The position numbers and the translations under genes were made by a program. From NCBI RefSeq assembly GCF_002291445.1, contig NZ_CP014137.1, positions 4,278,001 to 4,342,000 of the forward strand: a DNA stretch of 64,000 nt, given 5' to 3'. Under the pieces are notes generated by a model, which searched no databases, had not been told where the DNA came from, and saw only the letters and a list, made by a program, of their open reading frames with translations. This DNA is from Brenneria goodwinii (GTDB taxonomy: Bacteria; Pseudomonadota; Gammaproteobacteria; Enterobacterales; Enterobacteriaceae). Shown piece after piece: positions 43,459-52,414 of the stretch (position 1 is its first letter; each line of letters starts with the position of its first letter).

Positions 43459-44250
43459 ATGTCAAAAAAACGTCGGTTATCCAGAGTTTTTGCTCAAGAT
43501 GGTAAATCTGTTACGTTGGCACTGGATGGGTACTATTTTTCCACCAAAACAGCAGGCGTTGACGATACGCTAAAAAGCCTGCCCGTATTGATTGAAAAAG
43601 GGCTGGATTGTGCTTTGGTCACCTACGGTATGGCAAAAAATTATGAAGCGGAATTAATGAATATTCCAATTGTGCTGCGGGTAGACAGCACCGTAAATAT
43701 TTTTGATAACACCGTTCCTGACACAAAAGGGGTTTTTTCTGTTGAGGATGCATTAAAAATCGGGGCCGATGGCGTTGTGTGCATGACATTCCCCGGCGCG
43801 TTTAATGAAGAGAAAACCCACGATTTGGCCATGAAACTGGCGCAGGCCGCCGATGCCTGGAATTTACCGCTAATTGTTGAATCGTTGCCTTACGGCTACC
43901 CGGTTACCAATAGCGAATCCAACAGCCCTGAGGTGATTGCCGCCGCTGCCCGCATTGCCGTGGAATTGGGGGCCGATGTCATCAAAACCCGCTTTTCAGG
44001 AACCGCCGCAGACCGGCTGATTGTTGAGGCGGCCGGTGTTCCCGTACTGGCGTTAGGCGGCCCTAAAACCGATATTCTAAGTTATTTTGAATTCGTACAG
44101 CACTGTATGAACATGGGGGCGAAAGGTGTCGCCGTAGGCAGAAATATTACCCAAGACCCCAAACCCGCCCACGTTGTAGCAGGTCTACACGCCATCATTC
44201 ATGAAAATGCAACACCGGAAGATGCGTATGGCCTCTATATGAAAAAATAG
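43459..44250 (+). CDS. DeoC/LacD/FbaB-type class I aldolase
   Basis: 263 residues, TIM-barrel aldolase related to archaeal-type fructose-bisphosphate aldolase and LsrF. The Schiff-base lysine is Lys176 in ADVIKTRFSG. Other conserved stretches are VTLALDGYYF (start of barrel), ADGVVCMTFPG, LPLIVESLPYGYP and the phosphate-binding PVLALGGPKT and GAKGVAVGRNI. It probably cleaves or forms a phosphorylated ketose and yields a triose phosphate. First gene of the operon, with AAGGAG eight bases before its ATG and a strong terminator immediately before that. Exact substrate unknown. Confidence 0.88.
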   Translation: MSKKRRLSRVFAQDGKSVTLALDGYYFSTKTAGVDDTLKSLPVLIEKGLDCALVTYGMAKNYEAELMNIPIVLRVDSTVNIFDNTVPDTKGVFSVEDALKIGADGVVCMTFPGAFNEEKTHDLAMKLAQAADAWNLPLIVESLPYGYPVTNSESNSPEVIAAAARIAVELGADVIKTRFSGTAADRLIVEAAGVPVLALGGPKTDILSYFEFVQHCMNMGAKGVAVGRNITQDPKPAHVVAGLHAIIHENATPEDAYGLYMKK

Positions 44251-44268
44251 AAATCTGGACAACTCTCT

Positions 44269-44820
44269 ATGATGTTAAATAACACCGTCATACCCTCGGT
44301 CAGACGCTATAAAAATTTTGAGAAAGCGCTTTCCTGTGAATCAGAATATATTTTATTGTCGGAAGCCGATATAGGTAACTTACAGTCCCTGGTAGGGAAA
44401 TGTCATAAAAGAAATAAAAAGGTTCTGATTCATTTAGAACTTTTGGGTGGGTTCAAACCCGATCCGTGTGGCATCTCCGTATTAAAAAAGATCTATAAGG
44501 TGGACGGTGTTATTTCCTCTAATTTTACTGCGTTACGATATGCAAAAAAGGAGGGGTTAATCACTATCTATAGAATATTGCTCATTGACTCCAGAGCGTT
44601 AGATCAATCCATCGATATCGTAAAAAATAATTCAATCGATGCGATTGAATTGCTGCCGGCAGAGTATGCGTGCTTATGTTTCGATTTGCTAAAAAATAAC
44701 TTTAAGAATCTTAATGTAAAGTTCATCGCCGGTGGTTTTGTAAAAAGAAAATATTTAGTTGATAGGATCTTTTACACCGGGTTTGACGGCATTACCACCA
44801 GCGAACCCAGCTTATGGTAA
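44269..44820 (+). CDS. GlpP-family glycerol-3-phosphate responsive antiterminator
   Basis: 183 residues covering the whole G3P-antiterminator family (GlpP). Features: VIPSVRRYKNFEKAL (family start P..R...F), KKVLIHLELLGGFKPD (compare VH.DL..G in Bacillus GlpP), GVISSNFTALRYAKKEGL, RILLIDSRALDQSIDIV, DAIELLPAE, KFIAGGFVKRK and the end GITTSEPSLW. In Bacillus, GlpP with glycerol-3-phosphate binds the glpD leader and prevents termination. The gene is AT-richer than its neighbours and is second in the operon, starting 18 bases after the aldolase gene. A strong terminator sits in the operon leader, so autoregulation by antitermination is the natural reading. Rare in Enterobacterales, as far as I know. 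Confidence 0.9.
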   Translation: MMLNNTVIPSVRRYKNFEKALSCESEYILLSEADIGNLQSLVGKCHKRNKKVLIHLELLGGFKPDPCGISVLKKIYKVDGVISSNFTALRYAKKEGLITIYRILLIDSRALDQSIDIVKNNSIDAIELLPAEYACLCFDLLKNNFKNLNVKFIAGGFVKRKYLVDRIFYTGFDGITTSEPSLW

Positions 44821-44848
44821 ATAATCATTATAAAAATCCGAGGCGGAC

Positions 44849-46387
44849 ATGAAAAATAAATATGTCATGGGTATTGATAATGGCGGCACCGTAACAAAAG
44901 CGGCTATTTATGACATGCAAGGCCATGCGCTTGCCATTGCGTCCAATGCTACCCGCATGTTAACACCCAAACCGTTTTACACCGAACGGGATATTAAAGA
45001 GCTATGGGAATCAAATATTAAGGTTATCAAAGAAGCGATTATTGATTCCAGAATTGATGCCGGCGACATCGTGGGAATATCCGTAACCGGGCACGGTAAT
45101 GGTTTGTATCTGGTCGACGAAGAGGGGCATCCAGTCAGAAACGGCATTATCTCCACCGATTACCGGGCAAAAGATTATGTTGAGAAATGGTATCGGACGG
45201 CCGAGTTTGAAAGGGACATTCTCCCCAAGACCATGCAGTCAATCTGGGCGGGGCAACCCGTTGCGCTGCTGGCATGGTTGAACGATCACGAACCGGAAAC
45301 CATAAAGAAGACAAAATATATCTTTATGGTGAAAGATCTGATTCGTTACTACCTTACCGGGGAAGCCTATCTGGAGTTGACCGACATCTCCGGCACCAAT
45401 CTGATCAGCGTACGTGACCGAGATTATGATGACGAACTGCTGGATTTCTGGGGGATCCGCGCCTGGAAAGACAAGCTGCCGCCTATCCGGCTTTCGACGG
45501 AGTGTTGCGGGCGGATTAGCCGGCAGGTTGCCGAACTGACCGGATTAGCGGCGGGAACGCCGGTATCCGGCGGCGTGTTTGATATATCGGCGTCATCCAT
45601 TGCGTCGGGTATCAACGATATCAATAAACTGGCTATCGTCACCGGTACATGGAGTATTAATGAGTATGTTACGGATGAACCGGTGGTTGATAAAAACTTA
45701 TTTATGACCTCCATCTACCCGCTGGACGACAAGTGGCTGATAACGGAAGCCAGTCCTACCTCGGCCAGTAATCTGGAATGGTTTATCAACAATTTCATGG
45801 CCAGCGATAAACAGCTGGAACAGGAAAAAGGCAAATCTATTTATGCCTTATGCAATGAGTTGGTCGCATCGACAAACCCGGAAGAGAGCCATTTGTTGTT
45901 TTTCCCCTTTGTCTTTGGTTCCAATACCATACCCGATGCCACCGCCGGATTTATCGGCGTAAACAGTTTCCATAAAAAAGAACATTTCCTGCGGGCGATT
46001 TACGAGGGCGTCGCGTTCAGTCATCTGTATCACACCGAGCGATTAAGAGCCATCAATCCCCAGCTCAGCGATGTCATGCGTGTCGCCGGCGGTATCGCCA
46101 ATTCAGATACCTGGCTGCAGATTTTTTCAGATATATTCCAGTGCTCATTAGAGATCGTGGACGTAAAGGAACACGGTACGTTAGGCGCCGCCATGACGGC
46201 GACGGTGATGTGCGGGTATTACCAGGATATTTTTGCGGCGTCGAATAATATGGTTAATGTGTCGAAAACTATTCGCCCGAACAAAGACAATCAGGGAATT
46301 TATCAGAAAAAATATCAACTCTACAAAACGATTCTAAAAGACATGCAATTGCCATGGAAATCCTGCAGTCGTTATGTCATAGAATAA
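44849..46387 (+). CDS. FGGY-family carbohydrate kinase (LyxK-like)
   Basis: 512 residues. The ATPase motifs of the FGGY fold are GIDNGGTVTKAAIYD at the start, SVTGHGNGLYLVDEEG, the catalytic-aspartate region GVFDISASSIASG, and TGTWSINEYV. The C-terminal FGGY domain contains EGVAFSHLYHTERL and VAGGIANSDTWLQIFSDIF. The closest known relative by motif is L-xylulose kinase LyxK of E. coli (notably the ASPTS..LEWF stretch), so the substrate may be a pentulose or related sugar. GAGGCGGAC lies before the ATG. It is the third gene of the GlpP operon. A kinase next to a PTS permease is unusual. Confidence 0.93.
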   Translation: MKNKYVMGIDNGGTVTKAAIYDMQGHALAIASNATRMLTPKPFYTERDIKELWESNIKVIKEAIIDSRIDAGDIVGISVTGHGNGLYLVDEEGHPVRNGIISTDYRAKDYVEKWYRTAEFERDILPKTMQSIWAGQPVALLAWLNDHEPETIKKTKYIFMVKDLIRYYLTGEAYLELTDISGTNLISVRDRDYDDELLDFWGIRAWKDKLPPIRLSTECCGRISRQVAELTGLAAGTPVSGGVFDISASSIASGINDINKLAIVTGTWSINEYVTDEPVVDKNLFMTSIYPLDDKWLITEASPTSASNLEWFINNFMASDKQLEQEKGKSIYALCNELVASTNPEESHLLFFPFVFGSNTIPDATAGFIGVNSFHKKEHFLRAIYEGVAFSHLYHTERLRAINPQLSDVMRVAGGIANSDTWLQIFSDIFQCSLEIVDVKEHGTLGAAMTATVMCGYYQDIFAASNNMVNVSKTIRPNKDNQGIYQKKYQLYKTILKDMQLPWKSCSRYVIE

Positions 46388-46402
46388 TTCTGGAGCAATA
46401 AT

Positions 46403-47164
46403 ATGGATCTTGAACTGAAAAACAAAAACGCCATTATTACCGGCGGCGCCACGGGGTTGGGCCGTGAATTTGTTCTTTCGCTGGCTAAAGAGGGGGTAAA
46501 TATCAGCTTCACTTATCTTAGTGAAAAAGAAAACCCTGATACTTTGATTCATGAAGTAAACAATATTTCCAACGTTAATATTATTGGTATAAAAACAAAT
46601 TTGGCGAATGATAACGAGATAGCCGAATTCTTTGCGGAAAGTGCCGCCACGCTGGGGAATATCGATATTTTGATTAACAACGCCGGCATCTGGCTTTCCG
46701 GTTATGTCAATGACATCTCGCTGGAAGATTGGGATCTGGTAATGAATGTGAATTTAAAATCCGTGTTCTACCTTAGTCAGCTTTTTGTGAACCACTGTAT
46801 TCATGAAGATAAAGCGGGCTCTATCTTAAATATCACCTCTCAGGCCGCTTTTCATGGCTCGACCACCGGGCATGCCCACTATGCGGCCAGTAAAGCCGGC
46901 CTGGTCGCTTTTTCTATTTCACTGGCCAGGGAAGTCGCCAAGCAAAAGATTAATGTAAACAATATTGCCATCGGCATTATGGATACCCCCATGATCCGAA
47001 AAAATCTACAAGAAAACCCAGACTACTACGTGAATAGGATCCCAATTGGTCGTGTGGCGTCACCGCATGAAATTTCTGAAATCGGGGTATTTCTGGTTTC
47101 GTCTAAAGCAGGCTATATGACCGGGGCAACCGTCGATGTGACCGGCGGAATGCTGATGCGCTAA
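46403..47164 (+). CDS. SDR-family oxidoreductase (FabG-like)
   Basis: 253 residues. Cofactor loop TGGATGLGREF, acidic and NNAG region LINNAGIWLSG, active-site Ser in NITSQAAF and Tyr/Lys in HYAASKAGLV; C-terminal GATVDVTGGMLMR. Family members commonly oxidise or reduce polyols and keto sugars. Here it may interconvert a sugar alcohol and ketose before the kinase step. It begins 15 bases after the kinase gene and ends 17 bases before the dehydrogenase start. Confidence 0.92.
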   Translation: MDLELKNKNAIITGGATGLGREFVLSLAKEGVNISFTYLSEKENPDTLIHEVNNISNVNIIGIKTNLANDNEIAEFFAESAATLGNIDILINNAGIWLSGYVNDISLEDWDLVMNVNLKSVFYLSQLFVNHCIHEDKAGSILNITSQAAFHGSTTGHAHYAASKAGLVAFSISLAREVAKQKINVNNIAIGIMDTPMIRKNLQENPDYYVNRIPIGRVASPHEISEIGVFLVSSKAGYMTGATVDVTGGMLMR

Positions 47165-47181
47165 CCATGAGGAGTAGTAAC

Positions 47182-48186
47182 ATGAAGTGTCTTGCTATTG
47201 CGGATCTTTTTATCAATAAAGCCACCATGAATTTCGGGCTGCAAAAGCTCAGGGATAACGGTATTGACGTTATTGTCAGGGAATGGAAACACGATTCGCT
47301 TGAAAAGCTCCAGGTGGATAATTTACAGGTTGAGCAACAGGGCGCGGAAGCCGTGCAGTTGCCGGCCGCCTTGCTGGAAGGCATTGAAGATATTGATGTG
47401 ATCATTACGCAATTTGCGCCCGTTAATATTTCAGTCATGGAGAAGGCCAAAAAACTGAAATACGTCGGCGTATTAAGGGGGGGAATTGAAAATATCAATA
47501 CCGATTATGCGTGTCAAAAAGGTATCGTGGTGTTGAATACGCCCGGCCGTAATGCCAGAAGCGTGGCGGAGTTTACGGTGGGCATGATGCTGGCGGAGAC
47601 CAGAAACATTGCCCGGGCGCATGATGCGTTAAAAGATAAACATTGGCGAAAAGATTTTCCCAATCAGGAATGTATCCCGGAACTGGGCGGGAAAACCATC
47701 GGGTTGATCGGTTTCGGGCATATTGCCCAACTGGTGGCAAAATTTCTTAGCGCCTTCGACGTGAATATCATTTTCTTTGATAAATATGTCGATCATCACG
47801 ATCGGTATAAAAAGATAACTGATCTGGATGAGCTGGTAAAAAATGCCGATATTATTTCTGTTCATGCGCGTTTGACGGAAGAGACGCAAAACTTGATCAA
47901 CGCCCATCATTTCAGATTAATGAAAAAAAACGCCGTTATTATCAATACGGCACGTTCCGGGTTGATTAATGAACAGGATTTACTGCAGGCATTGCAGGAA
48001 AAGCGCATTATGGGGGCGGCGATCGATACCTTTGATTATGAGCCATTGCAAGATGATAGCGCGTTTTACGCACTGGACAATGTGACGATTACTCCGCATA
48101 TGGCGGGCAGCACGATTGATGCCTTCAGTAATACGCCGAAACTTTTTTCTGATATTCTCTTGGGGAAATTAGATAAAGGTAAGTGA
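47182..48186 (+). CDS. D-isomer 2-hydroxyacid dehydrogenase (phosphoglycerate-dehydrogenase-like)
   Basis: 334 residues from ATG at 47182 (GAGGAG upstream); an ATG five codons earlier would make 339. NAD motif IGLIGFGHIAQLVAKFL, catalytic Arg in NTARSGLINEQDL, Glu in FDYEPLQDDSAF, His in ITPHMAGST. The N-terminal substrate domain contains VDVIITQFAPVN and KLKYVGVLRGGIENI, a form seen in sugar-acid-linked dehydrogenases. It may oxidise a hydroxy acid from the pathway. A 104-base gap separates it from the EIIC gene. Confidence 0.92.
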   Translation: MKCLAIADLFINKATMNFGLQKLRDNGIDVIVREWKHDSLEKLQVDNLQVEQQGAEAVQLPAALLEGIEDIDVIITQFAPVNISVMEKAKKLKYVGVLRGGIENINTDYACQKGIVVLNTPGRNARSVAEFTVGMMLAETRNIARAHDALKDKHWRKDFPNQECIPELGGKTIGLIGFGHIAQLVAKFLSAFDVNIIFFDKYVDHHDRYKKITDLDELVKNADIISVHARLTEETQNLINAHHFRLMKKNAVIINTARSGLINEQDLLQALQEKRIMGAAIDTFDYEPLQDDSAFYALDNVTITPHMAGSTIDAFSNTPKLFSDILLGKLDKGK

Positions 48187-48290
48187 TATTAATTTTTTAA
48201 AACCAGCGAATTTATCAATCATCTATTACATAAAATCGGCGCTTATTATGTGCATTTTATGCCGTGTTCCTTTTCTTGTAAGGGCGTACT

Positions 48291-49553
48291 ATGGATATTA
48301 TAAATAGTATTATCGGTCTTGGCGCATCAGTAATGATGCCCATTATTTTTTTCATCATCGCGCTATGCTTTGGGGTAAAAATAGGCACAGCTTTTAAGGC
48401 GGGCATGCTTGTCGGTATCGGTTTTGAGGCTGTCGGCCTGGTCATTAATCTGTTATTGACGAATCTGGGGCCGGCCTCTCAGGCTATGGTAGAGAGGATG
48501 GGGCTGTCACTGACCGTTGTCGATACCGGTTGGCCGACCGCGTCAACGATAGGATGGGGCTCGCCTATCATGTTGCCTGTTGTTGTCGGGTTCATTGTTA
48601 TTAATCTGGCTATGCTGTTTTTAAAACTGACGAAGACGGTGAATATCGATATCTTTAATTACTGGATATTCCTGATAGTCGGCTCCGTGGTTTATGCGGG
48701 AACCAATAACTATTGGTTATCAGTGGGTTTCACCTTCGCCATTTTTATATTGACGCTGATCGCGGCAGATTTTACCGCGCCTTATATCCAGCGCAATTAC
48801 AACCTGAAAGGCATTTCATTCCCCCATTTAACCTGCATTATTTATGTTCCTTTCGGTATCGTGACCAATTTTTTATTGGAAAAAACACCGTTAATTAAAA
48901 GGATAAATCTAGAGCCGGAACATATTAATAAAAAGTTCGGCGTATTCGGCGAACCTCTAACGCTGGGGTTTATACTGGGGCTGGTACTCGCTTTTTTAGC
49001 GGGATACCGCATCGCCGATGCGGTATCGCTGGCGATAAAAGTCTCGGCCGCCATGTTGCTGCTGCCGAAAATGATTGAAATTCTGATCCAGGGTTTACTC
49101 ATTGTGCGTGACGCGGCCGAAGATAAGTTAAAAAAGAAATATCCCGATCGCGATTTCTATATCGGCATGGATACCGCGCTGCTGATTGGCGAACCTTCGG
49201 TCTTGGCGACGGGATTGTTATTGATTCCTATGGCCGTGGTTCTGTCGGTGATTCTGCCGGGCAATCGGGTACTGCCCTTCGTCGATCTGGCTTCCCTGAT
49301 GTTCCTGATGGCGATGATTACCCCTTTCTGCAAGCGTAATATGTTTCGCATGTTTATTTCCGGCACCTTAGTGCTGATCTCTATTTTTTACGTCGGTACG
49401 GACATTTCCGCCGAGTACACTCAGGCGGCGGTTAATTCAAATATCCCGATCCCCGAGGGGATGTCTGAGATCACCAACATTGTTGGCGGCGCAACGACGC
49501 CGATCGGATGGTTGGCGGTAAAACTTGGGGAATTATTCAGTAGCGGTACATGA
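48291..49553 (+). CDS. PTS galactitol-family EIIC (GatC/SgcC-like), no EIIA/EIIB nearby
   Basis: 420 residues, strongly hydrophobic, about ten membrane segments. Galactitol-family EIIC features: KIGTAFKAGMLVGIGFEAVGL, VDTGWPTASTIGWGSPIM, GVFGEPLTLGFILGLVLAF and MDTALLIGEPSVLATGLLL. EIIC would transport and, with EIIA and EIIB, phosphorylate a sugar or polyol. No IIA or IIB gene lies in the operon or nearby, so it either uses partners encoded elsewhere or works without phosphorylation. It is the last gene of the GlpP operon; its C-terminus ends in a short tail after a full-length domain. Confidence 0.9.
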   Translation: MDIINSIIGLGASVMMPIIFFIIALCFGVKIGTAFKAGMLVGIGFEAVGLVINLLLTNLGPASQAMVERMGLSLTVVDTGWPTASTIGWGSPIMLPVVVGFIVINLAMLFLKLTKTVNIDIFNYWIFLIVGSVVYAGTNNYWLSVGFTFAIFILTLIAADFTAPYIQRNYNLKGISFPHLTCIIYVPFGIVTNFLLEKTPLIKRINLEPEHINKKFGVFGEPLTLGFILGLVLAFLAGYRIADAVSLAIKVSAAMLLLPKMIEILIQGLLIVRDAAEDKLKKKYPDRDFYIGMDTALLIGEPSVLATGLLLIPMAVVLSVILPGNRVLPFVDLASLMFLMAMITPFCKRNMFRMFISGTLVLISIFYVGTDISAEYTQAAVNSNIPIPEGMSEITNIVGGATTPIGWLAVKLGELFSSGT

Positions 49554-49613
49554 CAGAGGTAATAAAGGAACAAATGGAGGGCGTACGCTCGTATTGCCCT
49601 TTTCCTTCGTTCA

Positions 49614-49650
49614 TAAAAAACCGGATTGCCTTGATGAGGGGCAATCCGGG
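49614..49650 (-). terminator. Intrinsic terminator of the DUF1471 gene
   Basis: Perfect 10-bp stem CCGGATTGCC (49621-49630) and GGCAATCCGG (49640-49649). On the minus strand it is followed by six U (plus-strand A run 49615-49620), so its main direction is minus. Confidence 0.8.
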
Positions 49651-49680
49651 GAGGGCAGGTGAAGCAGGATAATTAACGGA

Positions 49681-49938
49681 TTAGTTATAAATTACCGCAG
49701 TACCGCGCAGGTGGTCGTTACCGGTTGCTGAGGTGATGGTAAAAGCTTTAGCCCCGGCCTTGTCAGCTTTTTCAGCCAGATGTGTTTTCAGCGAGTCCAG
49801 GTCCAGCGCGGAGGCGGAAACTACACCCACTTTTTGCATGCCTTGAGCCTGCTGTGCGGAGACATACTCAGCGGCGGAAGCGCCGAAAGAAACGGCAGCG
49901 AGTACAACGGTAGCGGCGATAGTTTTTACGTTTTTCAT
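49681..49938 (-). CDS. DUF1471/YhcN-family periplasmic protein
   Basis: 85 residues. A signal peptide (KNVKTIAATVVLAAVSFGASA, cut after ASA) is followed by a mature domain of about 62 residues with VGVVSASALDLDSLKTHLAEKADKAGAK, ending AFTITSATGN..LRGTAVIYN. This is the small alpha/beta YhcN/BhsA domain; members are stress- or biofilm-linked secreted proteins in Enterobacterales. Function here is not known. It stands alone with its own terminator. Confidence 0.93.
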   Translation of the reverse strand: MKNVKTIAATVVLAAVSFGASAAEYVSAQQAQGMQKVGVVSASALDLDSLKTHLAEKADKAGAKAFTITSATGNDHLRGTAVIYN

Positions 49939-50152
49939 AATGTCTTATCCTATTCTGAATTATGGAATGAAAGGTCATCGCCTTTCGATAGAACAAAGGT
50001 TACGCCGATGTTCACTCACTGAAAATCGAATGTTTTTGATGGCGGCATTCAAATTTTTTGAACTAAACATGGTGTGATCGTTCTTATTTTTTAAATATAA
50101 AACAAAAGCTTATACATAAAACTGAAACATATTTACAATCTATTGAAGTTTA

Positions 50153-51460
50153 TTGATTTTGCGGGGTGATACTTTGTATTGTGAACTAAAGTTAACTTTT
50201 AATGCTATTGGTCATCAAATTACCAATATTAATGTCTGGTCATGTGATGGAAACTGGATAGTTTATGATGTTCGCCCCCGGGGATCTTCATTTACCGGCT
50301 TGACTATTGAACGAGTAAACATTCATAGCCGGGAAATCGAGGTCATCTATCAGGCAGGAGACGGCGCGCATGTGGGCGTCGTAACCTGTAGTCCGGTCGC
50401 GCCGTTACGCTATGCGTTTATCCACGGACCGGAACATCCCGATCGCCATTGGCAGTATGATTTTCATCACCGCCGGGGAACGATCGTCAGCGACAGCCAG
50501 CGCGGCAGGGCGGTAACGCTGGATGCGCTTTCGATTACGCCGCCTTATCAGGCGGGAGCGCTGCGCGGGGGGTCGCATGTTCATGTATTCAGCCCGGACG
50601 CCAGCCGTCTGAGTTTTACCTATAACGATCATGTGCTGCATGAGTACGCGCCGTCGCTGGACTTACGCAATGTCGGCGTTGCCGTACCGCTGCATCCGGT
50701 TTCGGTCGTGAAACGGCATTCGCGCGAGTATGACGGCAGCCATTATTGCGTGCTGGTCAGTCGCACCACGCCGCATCCCCGGCCTGGCAGCGATGACATC
50801 AATCGCGCGTATGAAGAGGGGTGGGTCGGTTCGAACGGCTATCGTCGGCCTGATGGCGCCTGGCAGCGCTGGGCGCTGGCGTTTATTGGCGATACGCTCT
50901 CGGTTAGCGGGGAAAAAGTTGCCGAAGTCTTCCTGGTGGATTTACCGGAACCATTGACCGATTACGCCAAAGAGGGCGACGCGCCGTTGGCAGGAACATC
51001 GACGACAATGCCCGCGCCGCCTTTGGGCGTGCGGCAGCGGCGGTTGACGTTTACCCATCACCGCCGTTATCCCGGTCTGGTGAATCAGCCCCGCCACTGG
51101 CTGCGCGCTTCGCCTGACGGCGGCGAAATTGCCTTTTTGATGCAGGATGACTCGGGGATTGTGCAACTGTGGACGGTTTCACCTAACGGCGGCGAGCCCC
51201 GACAGGTGACGCACTCGGCATCCGGCATTCAGTCGGCTTTTAACTGGCATCCGCGCGATCGTAAATTGGCGTTCGTCTGTGATAACAGCATCATGCTGTG
51301 TGATGCCGACAGCGGGAAAACAACCCGCCTGACGGCCCGCACGGAGAATGCGCCCAGCGCGGACGCCGTCGTCTTTTCACCGGACGGGCGGCATATCGCT
51401 TATATGCGCGAAATCGACGGGTTTAATCAGATTTTTGTCGTGGCGGTTACGCCATGCTGA
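50153..51460 (+). CDS. yidR: YidR family protein (DUF3748), TolB-like propeller
   Basis: About 430 residues. Propeller-type repeats are visible near the end: LRASPDGGEIAFLM, LAFVCDNSIMLCDADSGKTTRLT and VFSPDGRHIAYMREID. Its N-terminal half contains FSPDASRLSFTYNDHVLHEYAP. It matches YidR of E. coli in motif order, and lies beside yidQ and ibpA as there. Function is unknown. The start is uncertain: the frame opens with TTG at 50153, and another TTG at 50174 follows GGGGTGAT; no ATG precedes the conserved part. No signal peptide. Confidence 0.85.
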   Translation: MILRGDTLYCELKLTFNAIGHQITNINVWSCDGNWIVYDVRPRGSSFTGLTIERVNIHSREIEVIYQAGDGAHVGVVTCSPVAPLRYAFIHGPEHPDRHWQYDFHHRRGTIVSDSQRGRAVTLDALSITPPYQAGALRGGSHVHVFSPDASRLSFTYNDHVLHEYAPSLDLRNVGVAVPLHPVSVVKRHSREYDGSHYCVLVSRTTPHPRPGSDDINRAYEEGWVGSNGYRRPDGAWQRWALAFIGDTLSVSGEKVAEVFLVDLPEPLTDYAKEGDAPLAGTSTTMPAPPLGVRQRRLTFTHHRRYPGLVNQPRHWLRASPDGGEIAFLMQDDSGIVQLWTVSPNGGEPRQVTHSASGIQSAFNWHPRDRKLAFVCDNSIMLCDADSGKTTRLTARTENAPSADAVVFSPDGRHIAYMREIDGFNQIFVVAVTPC

Positions 51461-51510
51461 GCGCCCCGGCAGCCACTTTATCTGTAAAGTAAAGCGTGGC
51501 GAAAATAAGT

Positions 51511-51858
51511 TTAAAGCTGATTGTTGGGCGCCGTGGCTGCCTGTGAATTGGCCGTCTGGCTCTGTTGTTCACTATGCAGGATGCGGTCGTGCATGGTGGT
51601 TTTATCTCCGTCCGCACGGTAATAGTCATAGGGCAGCAACAGCGTATCCGCCACGGCGGAGAATGGCAGGTCGAGAATGACCAGCGGCATCATCGCCCAA
51701 CTGGTGTTGTCATCGCGCAGCATATCCATGCTGGCCCGCGTCCCGGGATAGTACCCCTGATCGTTTCCGGTATGCGTCATCACGCTGGAACAACCGCCCG
51801 TTACCATCATTCCGCTACTGATGATGAAAGAGAATAAAGCACTTTTCAGCATAGTCAT
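51511..51858 (-). CDS. yidQ: YidQ-family lipoprotein (DUF1375)
   Basis: 115 residues from ATG at 51858 (51852 is an alternative). The signal region ALFSFIISSGMMVTGGCSS has a lipobox (TGGC), so the mature protein begins at cysteine. The rest contains YYPGTRASMDMLRDD and MPLVILDLPFSAVADTLLLPYDYY, the DUF1375 core with the conserved DLP.S...DT...P. Glycine at +2 suggests outer-membrane sorting. It sits convergent to yidR and before ibpA, as in E. coli. Confidence 0.9.
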   Translation of the reverse strand: MTMLKSALFSFIISSGMMVTGGCSSVMTHTGNDQGYYPGTRASMDMLRDDNTSWAMMPLVILDLPFSAVADTLLLPYDYYRADGDKTTMHDRILHSEQQSQTANSQAATAPNNQL

Positions 51859-52272
51859 ATTATCGTCCATTAAGGGTAGGGAGGGCGTATCTGCCCTGAC
51901 TCTCTATACCCTCCATCTTTCAGATTGCCGGTACGTTGGCGGCGTTCATTACTCGGCCCTGCTCTGGGCCTCGCCCATCAAGGGCCGACGCTTTGCGTTG
52001 TTCAAAACGACAACGTTATGCCGTGCAACTCGAAATCTCTTGGGTATATAACGTATTACCTGAAACTACAGCCTTATTTGCTGGTCCCTATCATCTGAAT
52101 TCTGAGTCAATGCATCGGAACTCATTCGCAGCACCTTGAGAGCCATGGCGCATCATAACCAGGTACGCGTAAAGTTTGGCTACACTGCGGCATCGAATGA
52201 TTTAAGTGTATGTGATAACAGGGCGCTTATCGGTGAATTTTGCATGAAAAGCGATAATTTTTTCTAGTGGCC

Positions 52273-52301
52273 TATTGAAAGTCTGAGATCGGTCACCATG
52301 T
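52273..52301 (+). promoter_or_regulatory. Sigma-32 (heat-shock) promoter of ibpA
   Basis: TATTGAAA (52273-52280) and CACCATGT (52294-52301) with a 13-base spacer. Consensus is CTTGAAA-N11-16-CCCCATNT. The position, about 110 bases before the start codon, leaves room for a long structured leader. Confidence 0.65.
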
Positions 52302-52414
52302 TGAAAAATAAGTTCGGAGAGAAAGGTACGCCGGAAGGGTATCTATCCGAACGCTGAACCTGTCCTTAGGGAAGGTTGATTGTGAATCCTCGCTGAATCT
52401 TTAGGAGGCCGTTT
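52302..52414 (+). ncRNA. ROSE-like RNA thermometer in the ibpA leader
   Basis: The leader ends CCTCGCTGAATC then TTTAGGAGG (52388-52408) before ATG at 52415. The UCGCU at 52390-52394 is the conserved U(U/C)GCU motif of ROSE elements, placed to pair with the Shine-Dalgarno AGGAGG (52403-52408) through CCUC-GAGG. Heating would open this helix. Confidence 0.7.

Larger units (their letters stand above)
51859..52414. promoter_or_regulatory. yidQ-ibpA intergenic region
   Basis: 556 bases. No gene is supported: two short plus-strand frames have no family resemblance. It contains the yidQ promoter side, a GGCCCT...AGGGCC inverted pair near 51955-51985, the sigma-32 promoter and the thermosensor leader of ibpA. 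Confidence 0.6.
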
